DNA of 64,000 nucleotides from Provencibacterium sp. (GCA_022792175.1 JAAWAN010000009.1:92291-156290), one strand, 5' to 3'; positions 28,833 to 38,049 are shown, counted from the stretch's first letter. Program-made: numbers and translations. Notes: a model not told the origin generated them from the letters alone.

Positions 28833-29279
28833 CTAGGGCTGCACCGAGGGCGCCGCCTCTGTGGGATGGTTGCGCCGCCAGGCCATAAAGCTTTCCAGAA
28901 TCAGCGCAGCCGCCACCTCATCCACCGTATCTTTGCGCTTTTTCCCATAAACGGCGTTTTCGCTGAGAATGCTGTGCGCGGAAACGGTGGTCGAACGCTC
29001 ATCCCAGAGAACGACCGGAATAGCCAGCCGCGCCTGCAGCTGCCGGGCAAACTCCTCGCATTTCTGCGCGCGCTCGCCGGCTGTCCCGTTCATGTTGAGA
29101 GGGTGGCCGACCACCACCATCTGTACATCATATTCTGTCGTTGCAATCGCTACCTTATTCAATATGCTCTCCATCACCCGGTCATGCAGAACGCCGATGG
29201 GTGAAGCCAGAAATTCTGTCCGGTCGCAGACGGCAAGGCCGGTGCGCGCATCCCCCAAATCGACCGCCATGATTTTCAT
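28833..29279 (-). CDS. ruvX: Holliday junction resolvase-like YqgF/RuvX
   Basis: MKIMAVDLGDARTGLAVCD...VVVGHPLNMNGTAGERAQKCEEFA...LWDERSTTVSAH. Confidence 0.94.
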   Translation of the reverse strand: MKIMAVDLGDARTGLAVCDRTEFLASPIGVLHDRVMESILNKVAIATTEYDVQMVVVGHPLNMNGTAGERAQKCEEFARQLQARLAIPVVLWDERSTTVSAHSILSENAVYGKKRKDTVDEVAAALILESFMAWRRNHPTEAAPSVQP

Positions 29280-29304
29280 TATCCTTTCCCCTCTCCTTTT
29301 CCGT

Positions 29305-30216
29305 CTACCAGGGCTGCACCGTCCCGGTAATATCCGATATTCGTTCGATCTGGTGGCTGTCCAGCCATGCGTTCATTCCTTCAATGATTTTAACCGGCGC
29401 ATAGGGGTCATGAAAGCAGGCCTCCCCCACCTGAACGGCCGAGGCCCCCGCCATCATCATCTCAATAGCATCCTCCGCGCTGGCAATGCCGCCAAGGCCG
29501 ATAACCGGAATAGAGACCGCCCGGGCAGCCTGCCAGACCATCCGCACCGCTACCGGGAAAATCGCCGGGCCGGAAAGCCCGCCGGTGTTATTGTGCAGCA
29601 CCGGCCGGCGGCGCTCAATATCAATGCGCATACCGAGCAGTGTATTGATGAGCGAAATCCCATCCGCCCCTTCGCTCTCCACCGCTTTGGCGATAGAGGC
29701 AATATCGGTTACATTCGGCGAGAGCTTGACAATCACCGGCTGGCGCGCCGCCTGCCGCACCGCCCGGGTAACGGCGGCCGCCCCCTCGCAGCTCGCGCCG
29801 AAGGCCGCCCCCCCCTCCCGCACATTCGGGCAGGAGATGTTCACCTCCAAAAGGTCCACCGGCGCCTCCTGCAGCCGCAGAGCAAGCTCCCGGTAATCCT
29901 CTGCCGTTTTCCCGGCAATGTTGGCAATTCGCACGACATCCTGCCCAGCAATTTTGGGCAGCTCCTTATCAAGGAAATCATCCACCCCGGGATTCTGCAG
30001 CCCGACGCTGTTGAGCATGCCCGCCGGGGTTTCCGCAATGCGCGGCGGCGGGTTGCCGGGACGCTTTTCGAGCGTCAGCCCTTTGAGCGAAACGCCGCCG
30101 AGGCGCTCGAGCGGATAAAAGTCCTCATATTCCAGTCCGAAGCCATAGCAGCCCGAGGCGGCAATCACCGGGTTTTTAAAGGGTATCCCTGCTATCTTTA
30201 CTGAAAGGTCAGCCAT
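29305..30216 (-). CDS. pyrD: Dihydroorotate dehydrogenase, class 1B catalytic subunit
   Basis: IAGIPFKNPVIAASGCYGFGLEY...EVNISCPNVREGG...VKLSPNVTDI...GLGGIASAEDAIEMMMAGASAVQVG. Confidence 0.95.
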   Translation of the reverse strand: MADLSVKIAGIPFKNPVIAASGCYGFGLEYEDFYPLERLGGVSLKGLTLEKRPGNPPPRIAETPAGMLNSVGLQNPGVDDFLDKELPKIAGQDVVRIANIAGKTAEDYRELALRLQEAPVDLLEVNISCPNVREGGAAFGASCEGAAAVTRAVRQAARQPVIVKLSPNVTDIASIAKAVESEGADGISLINTLLGMRIDIERRRPVLHNNTGGLSGPAIFPVAVRMVWQAARAVSIPVIGLGGIASAEDAIEMMMAGASAVQVGEACFHDPYAPVKIIEGMNAWLDSHQIERISDITGTVQPW

Positions 30217-30243
30217 CTTCGCGTTTCATCCTTCCCTGTTGAT

Positions 30244-30819
30244 TTAAAGGCCTTCTGCCCGGAAAAGCGCCTTTGGCCTAGCCGCCCCGTTTCCCGCCGT
30301 CCTTTCATAAAAGCGGTAAAAAACGGGCTTTTCATCGTTTAAATCCCGGTAAAGCCTCTTTTCGGTCAATAAAAAACCTGCCTTCTCGACCACCCGCCAG
30401 GAGGCTTTGTTCTCCTCCCTCACGGTGGCTATCAGCCCGGACAGAGAATAGTGCGCCAGAAAGAATCCGGCATAGGCCACGGCCGCTTCCGCCGCATATC
30501 CCCTGTTTCTGTAAGCCTCCCCGATAAAATAGGTGATACCGGTCTTTTGCAGATCCTCATAATAGGAGCAGCCCACCGAACCGATAACCGTCTGTGTATC
30601 CTTTAGCATTACCGCATAGGCCAAATAGTCTGCAGCCGGGTTATCCCTTTTTGTCAGCGTCTGCGCCTGCGTTACCCATTTTTCCATCCATCCGCCGCAG
30701 TCTTTACCAAAGCCGATATCCGTCAGGCTTCCGTCTGCCGCCATTTGGGCGAAAGCAGGTGCATCCCCGGCGCACAGCTCCCGAATGCGCAGCCGTTCGG
30801 TCTCTATGAGCATAAACAT
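30244..30819 (-). CDS. GNAT family N-acetyltransferase (RimJ/RimL type)
   Basis: MLIETERLRIRELCAGDAPAFAQ...YFIGEAYRNRGYAAEAAVAY. Confidence 0.85.
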   Translation of the reverse strand: MFMLIETERLRIRELCAGDAPAFAQMAADGSLTDIGFGKDCGGWMEKWVTQAQTLTKRDNPAADYLAYAVMLKDTQTVIGSVGCSYYEDLQKTGITYFIGEAYRNRGYAAEAAVAYAGFFLAHYSLSGLIATVREENKASWRVVEKAGFLLTEKRLYRDLNDEKPVFYRFYERTAGNGAARPKALFRAEGL

Positions 30820-30856
30820 CCCCTCAAAATTTTATCCCTTTGCGGAACAGTGCCAT

Positions 30857-31315
30857 TCAAATTCCCCTCTGCAGCTGCCTTACATATACCCGGGAGTCTT
30901 CCCCATGCATATCCTTCATCATTTTAAAAAACGCATACCCATATTTTTCATACAGCCCCTGATGGTTGGTTGAAATATAGATATTTTTCATTCCGGCCTC
31001 TTGGGCCAGCGTTTCCGCATAGCGCAGCAGCTTCCCCACATAGCGCTTCCCCCTGTAAGCGGGAAAGGTATAGATCCATCCAATCCAGGGGGTCAAATCT
31101 GTCGGCTGAATGTCATCCTTCTCCGCAAATGTGCAGAATGAAACCAGATTCTCCCCATCTGCCAGCAGAAGGACTCTGGCCTCCCCCACCAGCGAGCGAA
31201 GCTTTTGACTTTTCAGCAGATCATATAAATACCGGCCGGCTCCCCAATCGCTTTCTTTGATCTTGGAAAGCCAGTGCTCCCTATTTTCCGTGCTGAAGTA
31301 TTCGATAATCTCCAT
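30857..31315 (-). CDS. GNAT family N-acetyltransferase
   Basis: WIGWIYTFPAYRGKRYVGKLLRYAETLAQEAGMKNIYISTNHQGLYEKYGYAFF. Confidence 0.85.
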   Translation of the reverse strand: MEIIEYFSTENREHWLSKIKESDWGAGRYLYDLLKSQKLRSLVGEARVLLLADGENLVSFCTFAEKDDIQPTDLTPWIGWIYTFPAYRGKRYVGKLLRYAETLAQEAGMKNIYISTNHQGLYEKYGYAFFKMMKDMHGEDSRVYVRQLQRGI

Positions 31316-31389
31316 GCTGCCTACCCCGCAGATTCTGTAAATGGACCGGCCGCCTTTTCCTTCGCATAGCCGCGCCGTTTCAAAAAATG

Positions 31390-32151
31390 TCAGAAGACAA
31401 CATCCGCCCCGTTAAAGACCGGTCCATCCTTGCAGACGTGCAGATACTCCTCCTGCCCCTCCCGACGGATGCGCACCGCGCAGCCGAGACAGGCTCCGAC
31501 GCCGCAGGCCATGCGTTCCTCAAGCGAGAGCTCACAGCGAACGCCATAAAACACCGCCAGATCCCGTACCGCCTGCAGCATCGGTTTCGGGCCGCAGGCA
31601 TAGAGAATATCCAGCCGGCAGCCCTGCAGCAGCGCCTCTACCGCCGGCAAAACGGTGCCGGGAACCCCCCAGCTCCCATCGTCGGTGCAGACGATGGTGT
31701 CGCAGCAGGCGGCAAAGTCGGTGTCCAGCAGCATCTGCTGCTGGCAGCGAAAGCCCAAAATCGCATTGCAGTTATTCCCGTAGTACCGGGCAAGCTCATA
31801 AAGCGGCGGCACGCCGATGCCGCCTCCCACCACTGCCGCATGGCTCTCTTTCGACAGCAGGGTAAAGCCATGGCCGAGCGGAGCGAGAAGGTCGAGCGAA
31901 TCCCCCTCCTTTAAGGCAAAAAGGGCCCTTGTCCCCTCTCCCCGCGCCTGCAGCACCAGGCGCAGCTCCCCCTTTTCCCGGTCAATTTCGCAGAGCGAAA
32001 TAGGGCGGCGCAGCGAAAAACCCGGCACGCCGATGTGCGCAAACTGGCCCGGCACCGCTTCTGCGGAAATCTCCGGACAGAGAACGCGCAGGCTGAGAAT
32101 ATCCCCGCTTATCTCCTCGCGCGAAACGATGGGGCAAAGCTGACATTTCAT
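31390..32151 (-). CDS. pyrK: Dihydroorotate dehydrogenase electron transfer subunit
   Basis: PGQFAHIGVPGFSLRRPISLCEID...GGGIGVPPLYELA; C-terminal CGVGACLGCAVRI [2Fe-2S] motif. Confidence 0.92.
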   Translation of the reverse strand: MKCQLCPIVSREEISGDILSLRVLCPEISAEAVPGQFAHIGVPGFSLRRPISLCEIDREKGELRLVLQARGEGTRALFALKEGDSLDLLAPLGHGFTLLSKESHAAVVGGGIGVPPLYELARYYGNNCNAILGFRCQQQMLLDTDFAACCDTIVCTDDGSWGVPGTVLPAVEALLQGCRLDILYACGPKPMLQAVRDLAVFYGVRCELSLEERMACGVGACLGCAVRIRREGQEEYLHVCKDGPVFNGADVVF

Positions 32152-32282
32152 AAAAAAGCCTTCCTTTCCGCCGCGCCAGAAAACAGGAAACGGGCACAGC
32201 CGGATAAATTTAAAAAACGCCAAGCGGCTCTCTGCCGCCTTTTTTTACAGCTGCCTGCGGCTGCCCAAAAGGCCGCCGGAGC

Positions 32283-32960
32283 CTACCGCTCCCTCTGTTT
32301 TTTCAGTAGAGCTTCCATATATCGGTAGTCCTCCTGCAGGCGGGGATTATTCCACCTTTTTTGGGCGCCTTCAAGCAGGCCTTCCGCCTCGTCATACCGC
32401 CCCTTTTCGACTGCCGCCAGCATTTCCAGCACCGCCAGATTCCCGCCCAGGGAAGAATTTTCCCGAAAGCGGGCAAAGTCCTTTTTGCCCGCCTCATAGA
32501 GCGCGAGCGCCTTCTCCCCCTGCCCGGTATAAAAACAGCAGAGACAGAGGTTCAAGCAGTGAACTGTTTTCATGATTCCAAAAAGCCGCTCGCCCGAAAG
32601 CCCCTCCAAAATTTCGAGCGCCCTGTCAAACTGCTTCTGCTCGCAGTAGCCCGCGGAGAGGTTCAGGCGCAGCAGGTTTTGAAGGGCCCTGCCTCTGGCA
32701 CAGGCAAGCAGCTTTTCTACCGCCTCGGTATACTCCTGCGCCCTGCCCTCCTCCAAAAGAACCAGCGCCTGCCGCATCTTTTTTTGATAGCTGCCGGTAT
32801 ATAAAAGGCTTATCAGCGCCGCCCCGGCCACTATGGCTACGCCGGCAATCAGATAAAAGCGCATGAACGCCGCCTCATCTATCTGAAAAAACGCCCGAAT
32901 GGCAGCCAGCAAAAGCCCCAGGCATATCCCGGCCACGACTACTTTAGCAAAATGCTTCAT
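32283..32960 (-). CDS. Membrane-anchored TPR-like hypothetical protein
   Basis: MKHFAKVVVAGICLGLLLAAIRAFF...; two N-terminal TM segments then helical repeats. Confidence 0.65.
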   Translation of the reverse strand: MKHFAKVVVAGICLGLLLAAIRAFFQIDEAAFMRFYLIAGVAIVAGAALISLLYTGSYQKKMRQALVLLEEGRAQEYTEAVEKLLACARGRALQNLLRLNLSAGYCEQKQFDRALEILEGLSGERLFGIMKTVHCLNLCLCCFYTGQGEKALALYEAGKKDFARFRENSSLGGNLAVLEMLAAVEKGRYDEAEGLLEGAQKRWNNPRLQEDYRYMEALLKKQRER

Positions 32961-33008
32961 AAACCTGTCCCATCTGTTTTCCTGTTCTGCTATCCCGCAT
33001 CCATGGTA

Positions 33009-33072
33009 TGCCATGCCCATAGGGCGGCCGAATAATGGAGGTAAATAGCTGCTTTCAGCTATTATATCATAC
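33009..33072 (-). repeat. Dispersed palindromic element, copy A, with embedded promoter
   Basis: Minus strand TATAATAGCTGAAAGCAGCTATT...ATTATTCGGCCGCCCTATGGGCATGGC; ATGACA lies 17 bp upstream of TATAAT. Compare copy B at 53101-53164. Confidence 0.8.
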
Positions 33073-33146
33073 TTTCATCCCTCTGTCATGAGCCTTCCCC
33101 CTCCGCGCCGAAAATTATTACCTATGACGAAATTCTTCTCCCCATC

Positions 33147-33175
33147 TTGCAGGAACTCCCCGAAGATTGTATGAT
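33147..33175 (+). promoter_or_regulatory. Candidate promoter for queT
   Basis: ttgcag-N17-tatgat, about 75 bp upstream of the queT start. Confidence 0.6.
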
Positions 33176-33250
33176 AGAAAAGCGGGATTTTCCCGCAGTC
33201 AGTCGCAAGCTCCTGACTTAAAACCATACTACGAAAGAAGGACTACAAAA

Positions 33251-33817
33251 ATGAAAAGCAAAACCCATCAGCTGGCGAGCGCCGGCCTTATTGCCGCGCT
33301 CTACACCGCCCTGACCGTCGCGCTCGGGCCGCTCAGCTATCTGGCGGTGCAGGTGCGCATCTCGGAAGCGCTGACGCTGCTGCCCATCTACTCGCCCGCA
33401 GCGCTCTGGGGGGTAACGGTCGGATGTCTCATCTCCAACCTCATCGGCGTACTGCTCGGCACCAACATCATCGGCGTGTTCGATGTACTCTTCGGCACTG
33501 CCGCCACGCTGCTGGCCGCCCTCTGCAGCCGGGCGCTGCGAAATCTCCGCCTGCGCTGGCAGACAAAAGAGGGAAAAGAGCTTTCGCTGCCCATCGCCTC
33601 GGCCATTCCCCCGGTTATCCTCAACGCCCTTGTTGTCGGGCTGGAGCTCTGCTATGTACTATCCGGCGGCTTTCAGCTGAAAATCTTTCTGATTCAGGCC
33701 TTTTGGGTCGGGTTCGGCGAGCTCATCTCCTGCCTTGTGTTCGGCATGGCCCTCTGCTTCTCGCTCGAGCGCACCGGGCTTGACAAAAAGCTGTTCGGCC
33801 AGCAGGCAGCCGTATAA
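33251..33817 (+). CDS. queT: QueT family queuosine-precursor transporter
   Basis: LASAGLIAALYTALTVALGPLSYLAVQVRISEALTLLPIYSPAALWGVTVGCLISNLIG. Confidence 0.9.
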   Translation: MKSKTHQLASAGLIAALYTALTVALGPLSYLAVQVRISEALTLLPIYSPAALWGVTVGCLISNLIGVLLGTNIIGVFDVLFGTAATLLAALCSRALRNLRLRWQTKEGKELSLPIASAIPPVILNALVVGLELCYVLSGGFQLKIFLIQAFWVGFGELISCLVFGMALCFSLERTGLDKKLFGQQAAV

Positions 33818-33910
33818 AAACCCTTTGAGGGCTCATAGCTATTAAGATCCTCTGCCGGATTTACCTGTACTGGGTGCAGGCAAACAGGAGCAAACGATCA
33901 AAACATGCTG

Positions 33911-33962
33911 AATCCCCTTCGCCCCCTCCTGCTTGCGACAGGAAAGGGCGAAAGGGGATTTC
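33911..33962. terminator. Hairpin downstream of queT
   Basis: aatccccttcgccc...gggcgaaaggggatt inverted repeat. Confidence 0.6.
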
Positions 33963-34066
33963 TTTATTGGGAAGAATAGCAGCCCGGGGGGAAAGGGCAG
34001 TGCCTGCAGGCGGCAGGAAGAGCACCGTTCGATTTTCCCATCCGGGCTTTTTCTCATAAACACGCC

Positions 34067-34100
34067 AAAGGCGCCATGCGGTTTCGCATGGCGCCTTTGA
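34067..34100. terminator. Hairpin downstream of the ABC solute-binding protein gene
   Basis: caaaggcgccatgcg-gttt-cgcatggcgcctttg, perfect 15-bp stem. Confidence 0.65.
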
Positions 34101-34116
34101 GGATTTAAGGAGAAAA

Positions 34117-35796
34117 CTAACGGGCATTGTAACGGTCGAGGGCCGCCTGCCGCAGCTCGAGAGCGCGGTCAATATCCATACCCTGAACGGTGGGTACAAA
34201 CTCGTTTTCAAAGGCATCCTCGGGAACCTGACCCATGATGTACTTAACGGCAAATTCTTTATAGTAGTCATCAACAGCGGTGTAAATCCGGCTGTACTCG
34301 CTGCCTTCATCAACCGACTGGGTGACGGGGGGCAGGAGGGTCTTGTCGCGGTCGTTGTCCCAGATTTCGCCGGCTTCGATCTGCTCGGGGAGAACCAGCA
34401 GCTGCTCCTGGTATTCCCGGCGCTGAATCATAACGCCATTGTAGGGAGAACGGGCCCAGTAGCTCCACTCGGCCTTGTTGTCGGCAGCCTTGGCAATCTC
34501 GTCCTTCATCTTCGGATAGCCATCGACCATGTCATAGGACTTGCCTTCCTGGCCATAGTTCATGTACAGGTCGCCCTCTTCGGTGTAGCCGTAGTTGAGC
34601 AGCTTGACGCAGGCCTCCAGATTCTTCGACTTCGGGCTGACGGTAGCGCAGATATAGTTCTGGTAGAAATCCTGCTCCTTCTGGCCGAACTGCGGCTTCT
34701 CGCCCTTGTTCAGCGTCGGGTAGGGAGCGGCAACCAGATGTCCATCCGGTACGCTTTCCTTCAGAACGGGGGTCCAGGCGCCGATGCCGCCGCCAGTGTT
34801 GCCGATGGTCGCAGCCGCGCGGCCGCCGCCCATCAGGTTGTTGAGCTCGGTGGAGGTGTTGGTGGCAAAGTTCTTGTCAAGCAGGCCGTCGGCATACCAG
34901 CCGCGCAGCAGCTGCAGAACATTCTTAAAGCCATCCTGAATCGGGCCGTAGACGCACTTGCCGTCTACCTGGTAGATGCCGGGCATCGCACCCCAAGCGC
35001 AGAACGGGCCGTCACCCAGGAAGTTGTTGATGTCGTTGACAGAGAACGGGAACTCAATGCCCATCTCCTTAAAGGCGGTGAGCGCAGCCGTCCACTCGTC
35101 AATCGTCTCCGGAATGGCAAGGCCAGCCTGGGTCAGCAGGTCTTCGCGGATGACCGGGCCACGCCATACGCACAGCTCAGGATGCTCGGGATCGCGGATG
35201 AAGCCAAAGCACCAGTAGCGGCCAGAGTCGGTCTTGAACTTTTTGTCAAGGTCAGCGTGGGTGGTGATGTACTCATAGAAATCCGGGGCCCACTGCTGAA
35301 TAGTGTCGGTCATGTCATAGACCAGCTGCTTTTTGATCGCGTCATCGGGACCGGAGGGATAGTCGTTGAGCCATGCCTTCTCGATGATGTCCGGCAGATC
35401 GCCCGAAGCGAGCAGCAGGTTAAACTGTTCGTTTTCCTGGCCAACGGCGGGGTTGATGAAGTCGAGCTGAAGCCCGGTGCGCTCCATCAGTCCGTTCACC
35501 CATTCGGTGCCGTTATCCTGAGAAACGCCCTCTTTGCGGATCAGATCGCCCGAAACCGGCTTCCAGTATCTGATAACGCCATCCTGCTGAATATCCAGCG
35601 GATAGGTTACCGAACCGGCGCCGGCCGCCTCAGCGGATGCAGCCTCAGAGGATGCCGCAGAAGCGGCAGAAGAAGCCGGAGCAGCAGAGGACGCAGGGGC
35701 AGCAGAGGAAGCGTTTCCGCCGCCTCCGGCGCAGCCCGCCGCCGTTACACCAATCACCATGGCGGCCAGGAGCGCTGAAACAATTCTCTTGTTCAC
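34117..35796 (-). CDS. ABC transporter extracellular solute-binding lipoprotein (LplA-like)
   Basis: Lipobox VTAAGCAGGGG followed by an Ala/Ser-rich linker; LplA-like body; last gene after two permeases. Confidence 0.9.
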   Translation of the reverse strand: MNKRIVSALLAAMVIGVTAAGCAGGGGNASSAAPASSAAPASSAASAASSEAASAEAAGAGSVTYPLDIQQDGVIRYWKPVSGDLIRKEGVSQDNGTEWVNGLMERTGLQLDFINPAVGQENEQFNLLLASGDLPDIIEKAWLNDYPSGPDDAIKKQLVYDMTDTIQQWAPDFYEYITTHADLDKKFKTDSGRYWCFGFIRDPEHPELCVWRGPVIREDLLTQAGLAIPETIDEWTAALTAFKEMGIEFPFSVNDINNFLGDGPFCAWGAMPGIYQVDGKCVYGPIQDGFKNVLQLLRGWYADGLLDKNFATNTSTELNNLMGGGRAAATIGNTGGGIGAWTPVLKESVPDGHLVAAPYPTLNKGEKPQFGQKEQDFYQNYICATVSPKSKNLEACVKLLNYGYTEEGDLYMNYGQEGKSYDMVDGYPKMKDEIAKAADNKAEWSYWARSPYNGVMIQRREYQEQLLVLPEQIEAGEIWDNDRDKTLLPPVTQSVDEGSEYSRIYTAVDDYYKEFAVKYIMGQVPEDAFENEFVPTVQGMDIDRALELRQAALDRYNAR

Positions 35797-35866
35797 AAGC
35801 AATAACCTCCTACAATTTGAGTTGACTTATTTCCATATCCGTGCCAGGCACGGAGAATGGCCGTTT

Positions 35867-36763
35867 TCATCCTTTTACGGCGCCGACCAGCACGCCCTTC
35901 GTAAAGTACTTCTGCAGGAAGGGGTACAGGCAGAGAATCGGGAAGGATACGACAACGATGAGCGCATATTTAATCGTTTCGGCAATGAGCGTAAAGTCCG
36001 CCGAGGTGTTTGCCATCGAAGAGGTATCATTGCTGATGAGGATTTCGCGCAGCAGCAGCTGCAGCGGGAATTTGCTGCGGTCCTGTATGTAGAGCATCGC
36101 GGAGAACCAGGAGTTCCAGTGGGCAACACCATAGTAGAGAACCAGCACAGCGAGCACTGCCTTGGAGAGCGGAATATAAATGCGGAAGAGGATGGTGAAC
36201 TCACTCGCTCCGTCGAGTCTGGCGGATTCCTCCAGGCTCTCCGGCAGGCCGAGGAAGGAGGTACGCAGAATGATGCAGTTGAAGGTGTTGATGCTCGCCG
36301 GGATAATCAGCGCCCAGAGCGAGTTATACAGCCCCAGATCGCGCACATTGAGGTACTCCGGAATCATGCCGCCGCCGAAGAACATGGTGAACATGATCAT
36401 CATCATGACATATTTCGCGAGGAACTGGTTTTTGCGGGTAACGAAGAAAGCCGCCAGCGAGGTCATGATAATATTGACGGTGGTGCCCACGATAACGACG
36501 AACAGCGTTACCATATATCCCTGCGGGATAGCAGGGTTGCGGGCCACATACCGGTAGGCCGCCCAGGAGAAGCCCTCCGGCCAGAAGAGAAGCCCCCGAT
36601 GGGTCATCAGCAGATTGGATTCGCTGACCGAGGCCATCAGTACATGCCAGATCGGGTAGAACATGATAAAGGCGATAAAGAGCATAAACAGAATGTTGAA
36701 AACATTGAAAATGCGCTCGCCGGTTGTAACCTGAATCTTGTTTTTCGGATTCGTTTTTTCCAT
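35867..36763 (-). CDS. Carbohydrate ABC transporter permease (LplC/YtcP-like)
   Basis: FNILFMLFIAFIMFYPIWHVLMASVSES...EESARLDGASEFTILFRIYIPLSKAVLAVL (EAA motif). Confidence 0.93.
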   Translation of the reverse strand: MEKTNPKNKIQVTTGERIFNVFNILFMLFIAFIMFYPIWHVLMASVSESNLLMTHRGLLFWPEGFSWAAYRYVARNPAIPQGYMVTLFVVIVGTTVNIIMTSLAAFFVTRKNQFLAKYVMMMIMFTMFFGGGMIPEYLNVRDLGLYNSLWALIIPASINTFNCIILRTSFLGLPESLEESARLDGASEFTILFRIYIPLSKAVLAVLVLYYGVAHWNSWFSAMLYIQDRSKFPLQLLLREILISNDTSSMANTSADFTLIAETIKYALIVVVSFPILCLYPFLQKYFTKGVLVGAVKG

Positions 36764-36794
36764 TTTGGCCTTTCCTCCTTTTCTGAAATACCGG

Positions 36795-37769
36795 TTACCA
36801 GAGCGCCGTATCGGTCAGCTTGCTGCTGATCTTGTTGGAAATCAGCAGGATGATGACGTTGATAACCGAGTTGAAGAGTCCTACCGCCGCGCTGTAGCTG
36901 AAGCGCGCCTGCTGCAGGCCGGAGCGGTAGACATAGGAGGAGATAACGTCGGCGGTCTCATAAACCTGCGGGCTGTAGAGGAGGATGATCTTTTCATAGC
37001 CGACCGTCATCGCGTTGCCCATGCGCAGCAGCAGCATGGTGATGATGGTGGGCAGAATACCCGGCAGCGTTACATGCCAGACCTGCTTCCAGCGCCCGGC
37101 CCCATCCACGGTGGCCGCCTCATACAGCTCCTGGTTAACGCCGGTCAGCGCCGCCAGATAAACAATTGAGCTGTAGCCCACCGTCTGCCAGATGTCGGAA
37201 ACGACATAGATGGGAACGAACATGCTCGCATAGTTTAAAAGCGAGGCCTTTTCCTCCGCAAAGCCGAGGGAGGAAATAATCTGGGCAATGAACCCATCCG
37301 CCCCGACAAAGGTACGGATAAGACCGCAGATAACGACCAGGGAGATGAAGTGCGGCAGGTAGCTGATCGTCTGCATCACCTTGGAGAAGCGCGCATTCTT
37401 CAGCTCATTTAAAAGCAGCGCGAAGATGATGGGCATCGGGAAGCCGAAGATAATCGTGCTCAGGCTGATGGTAAGGGTATTTTTAAGAACGCGCCCGAAG
37501 TCCTTGCTGGTGAAGAAATCGGTAAAGTTGCGAAAGCCCACCCAGCTGTCGAAGTCAAGGATCGGCGCGCCGGGATAGTAATCCGTAAAGGAAATAAACA
37601 GGCCATACATCGGCTTATAGCGGAAGAGTATGTAGAAAGCAATAACCGGCAGAACCATCAAATACAAAATGGGGCTGCCCTTGATATCCCGGGCAATCTT
37701 TTTGTAGAAGGGCAGCTGCTCATAGGGTACGCGCGGCTTTTGAGCGGTGGATACAGCTTTTGTCACCAT
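36795..37769 (-). CDS. ABC transporter permease (LplB-like)
   Basis: GSPILYLMVLPVIAFYILFRYKPMYGLFISFTDY...ELYEAATVDGAGRWKQVWHVTLPGILPTI. Confidence 0.93.
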   Translation of the reverse strand: MVTKAVSTAQKPRVPYEQLPFYKKIARDIKGSPILYLMVLPVIAFYILFRYKPMYGLFISFTDYYPGAPILDFDSWVGFRNFTDFFTSKDFGRVLKNTLTISLSTIIFGFPMPIIFALLLNELKNARFSKVMQTISYLPHFISLVVICGLIRTFVGADGFIAQIISSLGFAEEKASLLNYASMFVPIYVVSDIWQTVGYSSIVYLAALTGVNQELYEAATVDGAGRWKQVWHVTLPGILPTIITMLLLRMGNAMTVGYEKIILLYSPQVYETADVISSYVYRSGLQQARFSYSAAVGLFNSVINVIILLISNKISSKLTDTALW

Positions 37770-37898
37770 GTAAACTCTCCCTTTTCAAAAATTCTGACAG
37801 GGGCTGCATCATCGCTTTCCCTGCACCAAAACCATTCCCGGCCCGAATGACTTAAAAGTATACATTTTGCTACAGAGCAAACAGCGGAAAAAGGGACG

Positions 37899-37946
37899 AA
37901 AAAAGCTGCCTTTTTATCCGTTTGGCCGGAAAAAGGCAGCTTTTTT
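37899..37946. terminator. Strong bidirectional intrinsic terminator inside the ABC operon leader
   Basis: AAAAAAGCTGCCTTTTT-14 nt-AAAAAGGCAGCTTTTTT, perfect 17-bp arms ending in a T run. Confidence 0.9.
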
Positions 37947-37971
37947 GATTTGGATGGAATGTATAGCTTTA

Positions 37972-38049
37972 TCAACTATCGGGCAGTCCAAGGCAGCAAT
38001 TCTTTGGATTCTGCGAATGTTCAGGCCGGAGGGCGAAAAAAGAAAACAT
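37972..38049 (-). CDS. Candidate leader peptide/uORF (25 aa)
   Basis: ATG...TGA encoding MFSFFALRPEHSQNPKNCCLGLPDS, RBS GGAGAGG 7 nt upstream, about 30 nt after the predicted TSS. Confidence 0.5.
   Translation of the reverse strand: MFSFFALRPEHSQNPKNCCLGLPDS

Noticed and set aside
34738-35778. 346-aa plus-strand ORF
   Set aside because: Antisense to the solute-binding lipoprotein gene, whose lipobox and family features are convincing.
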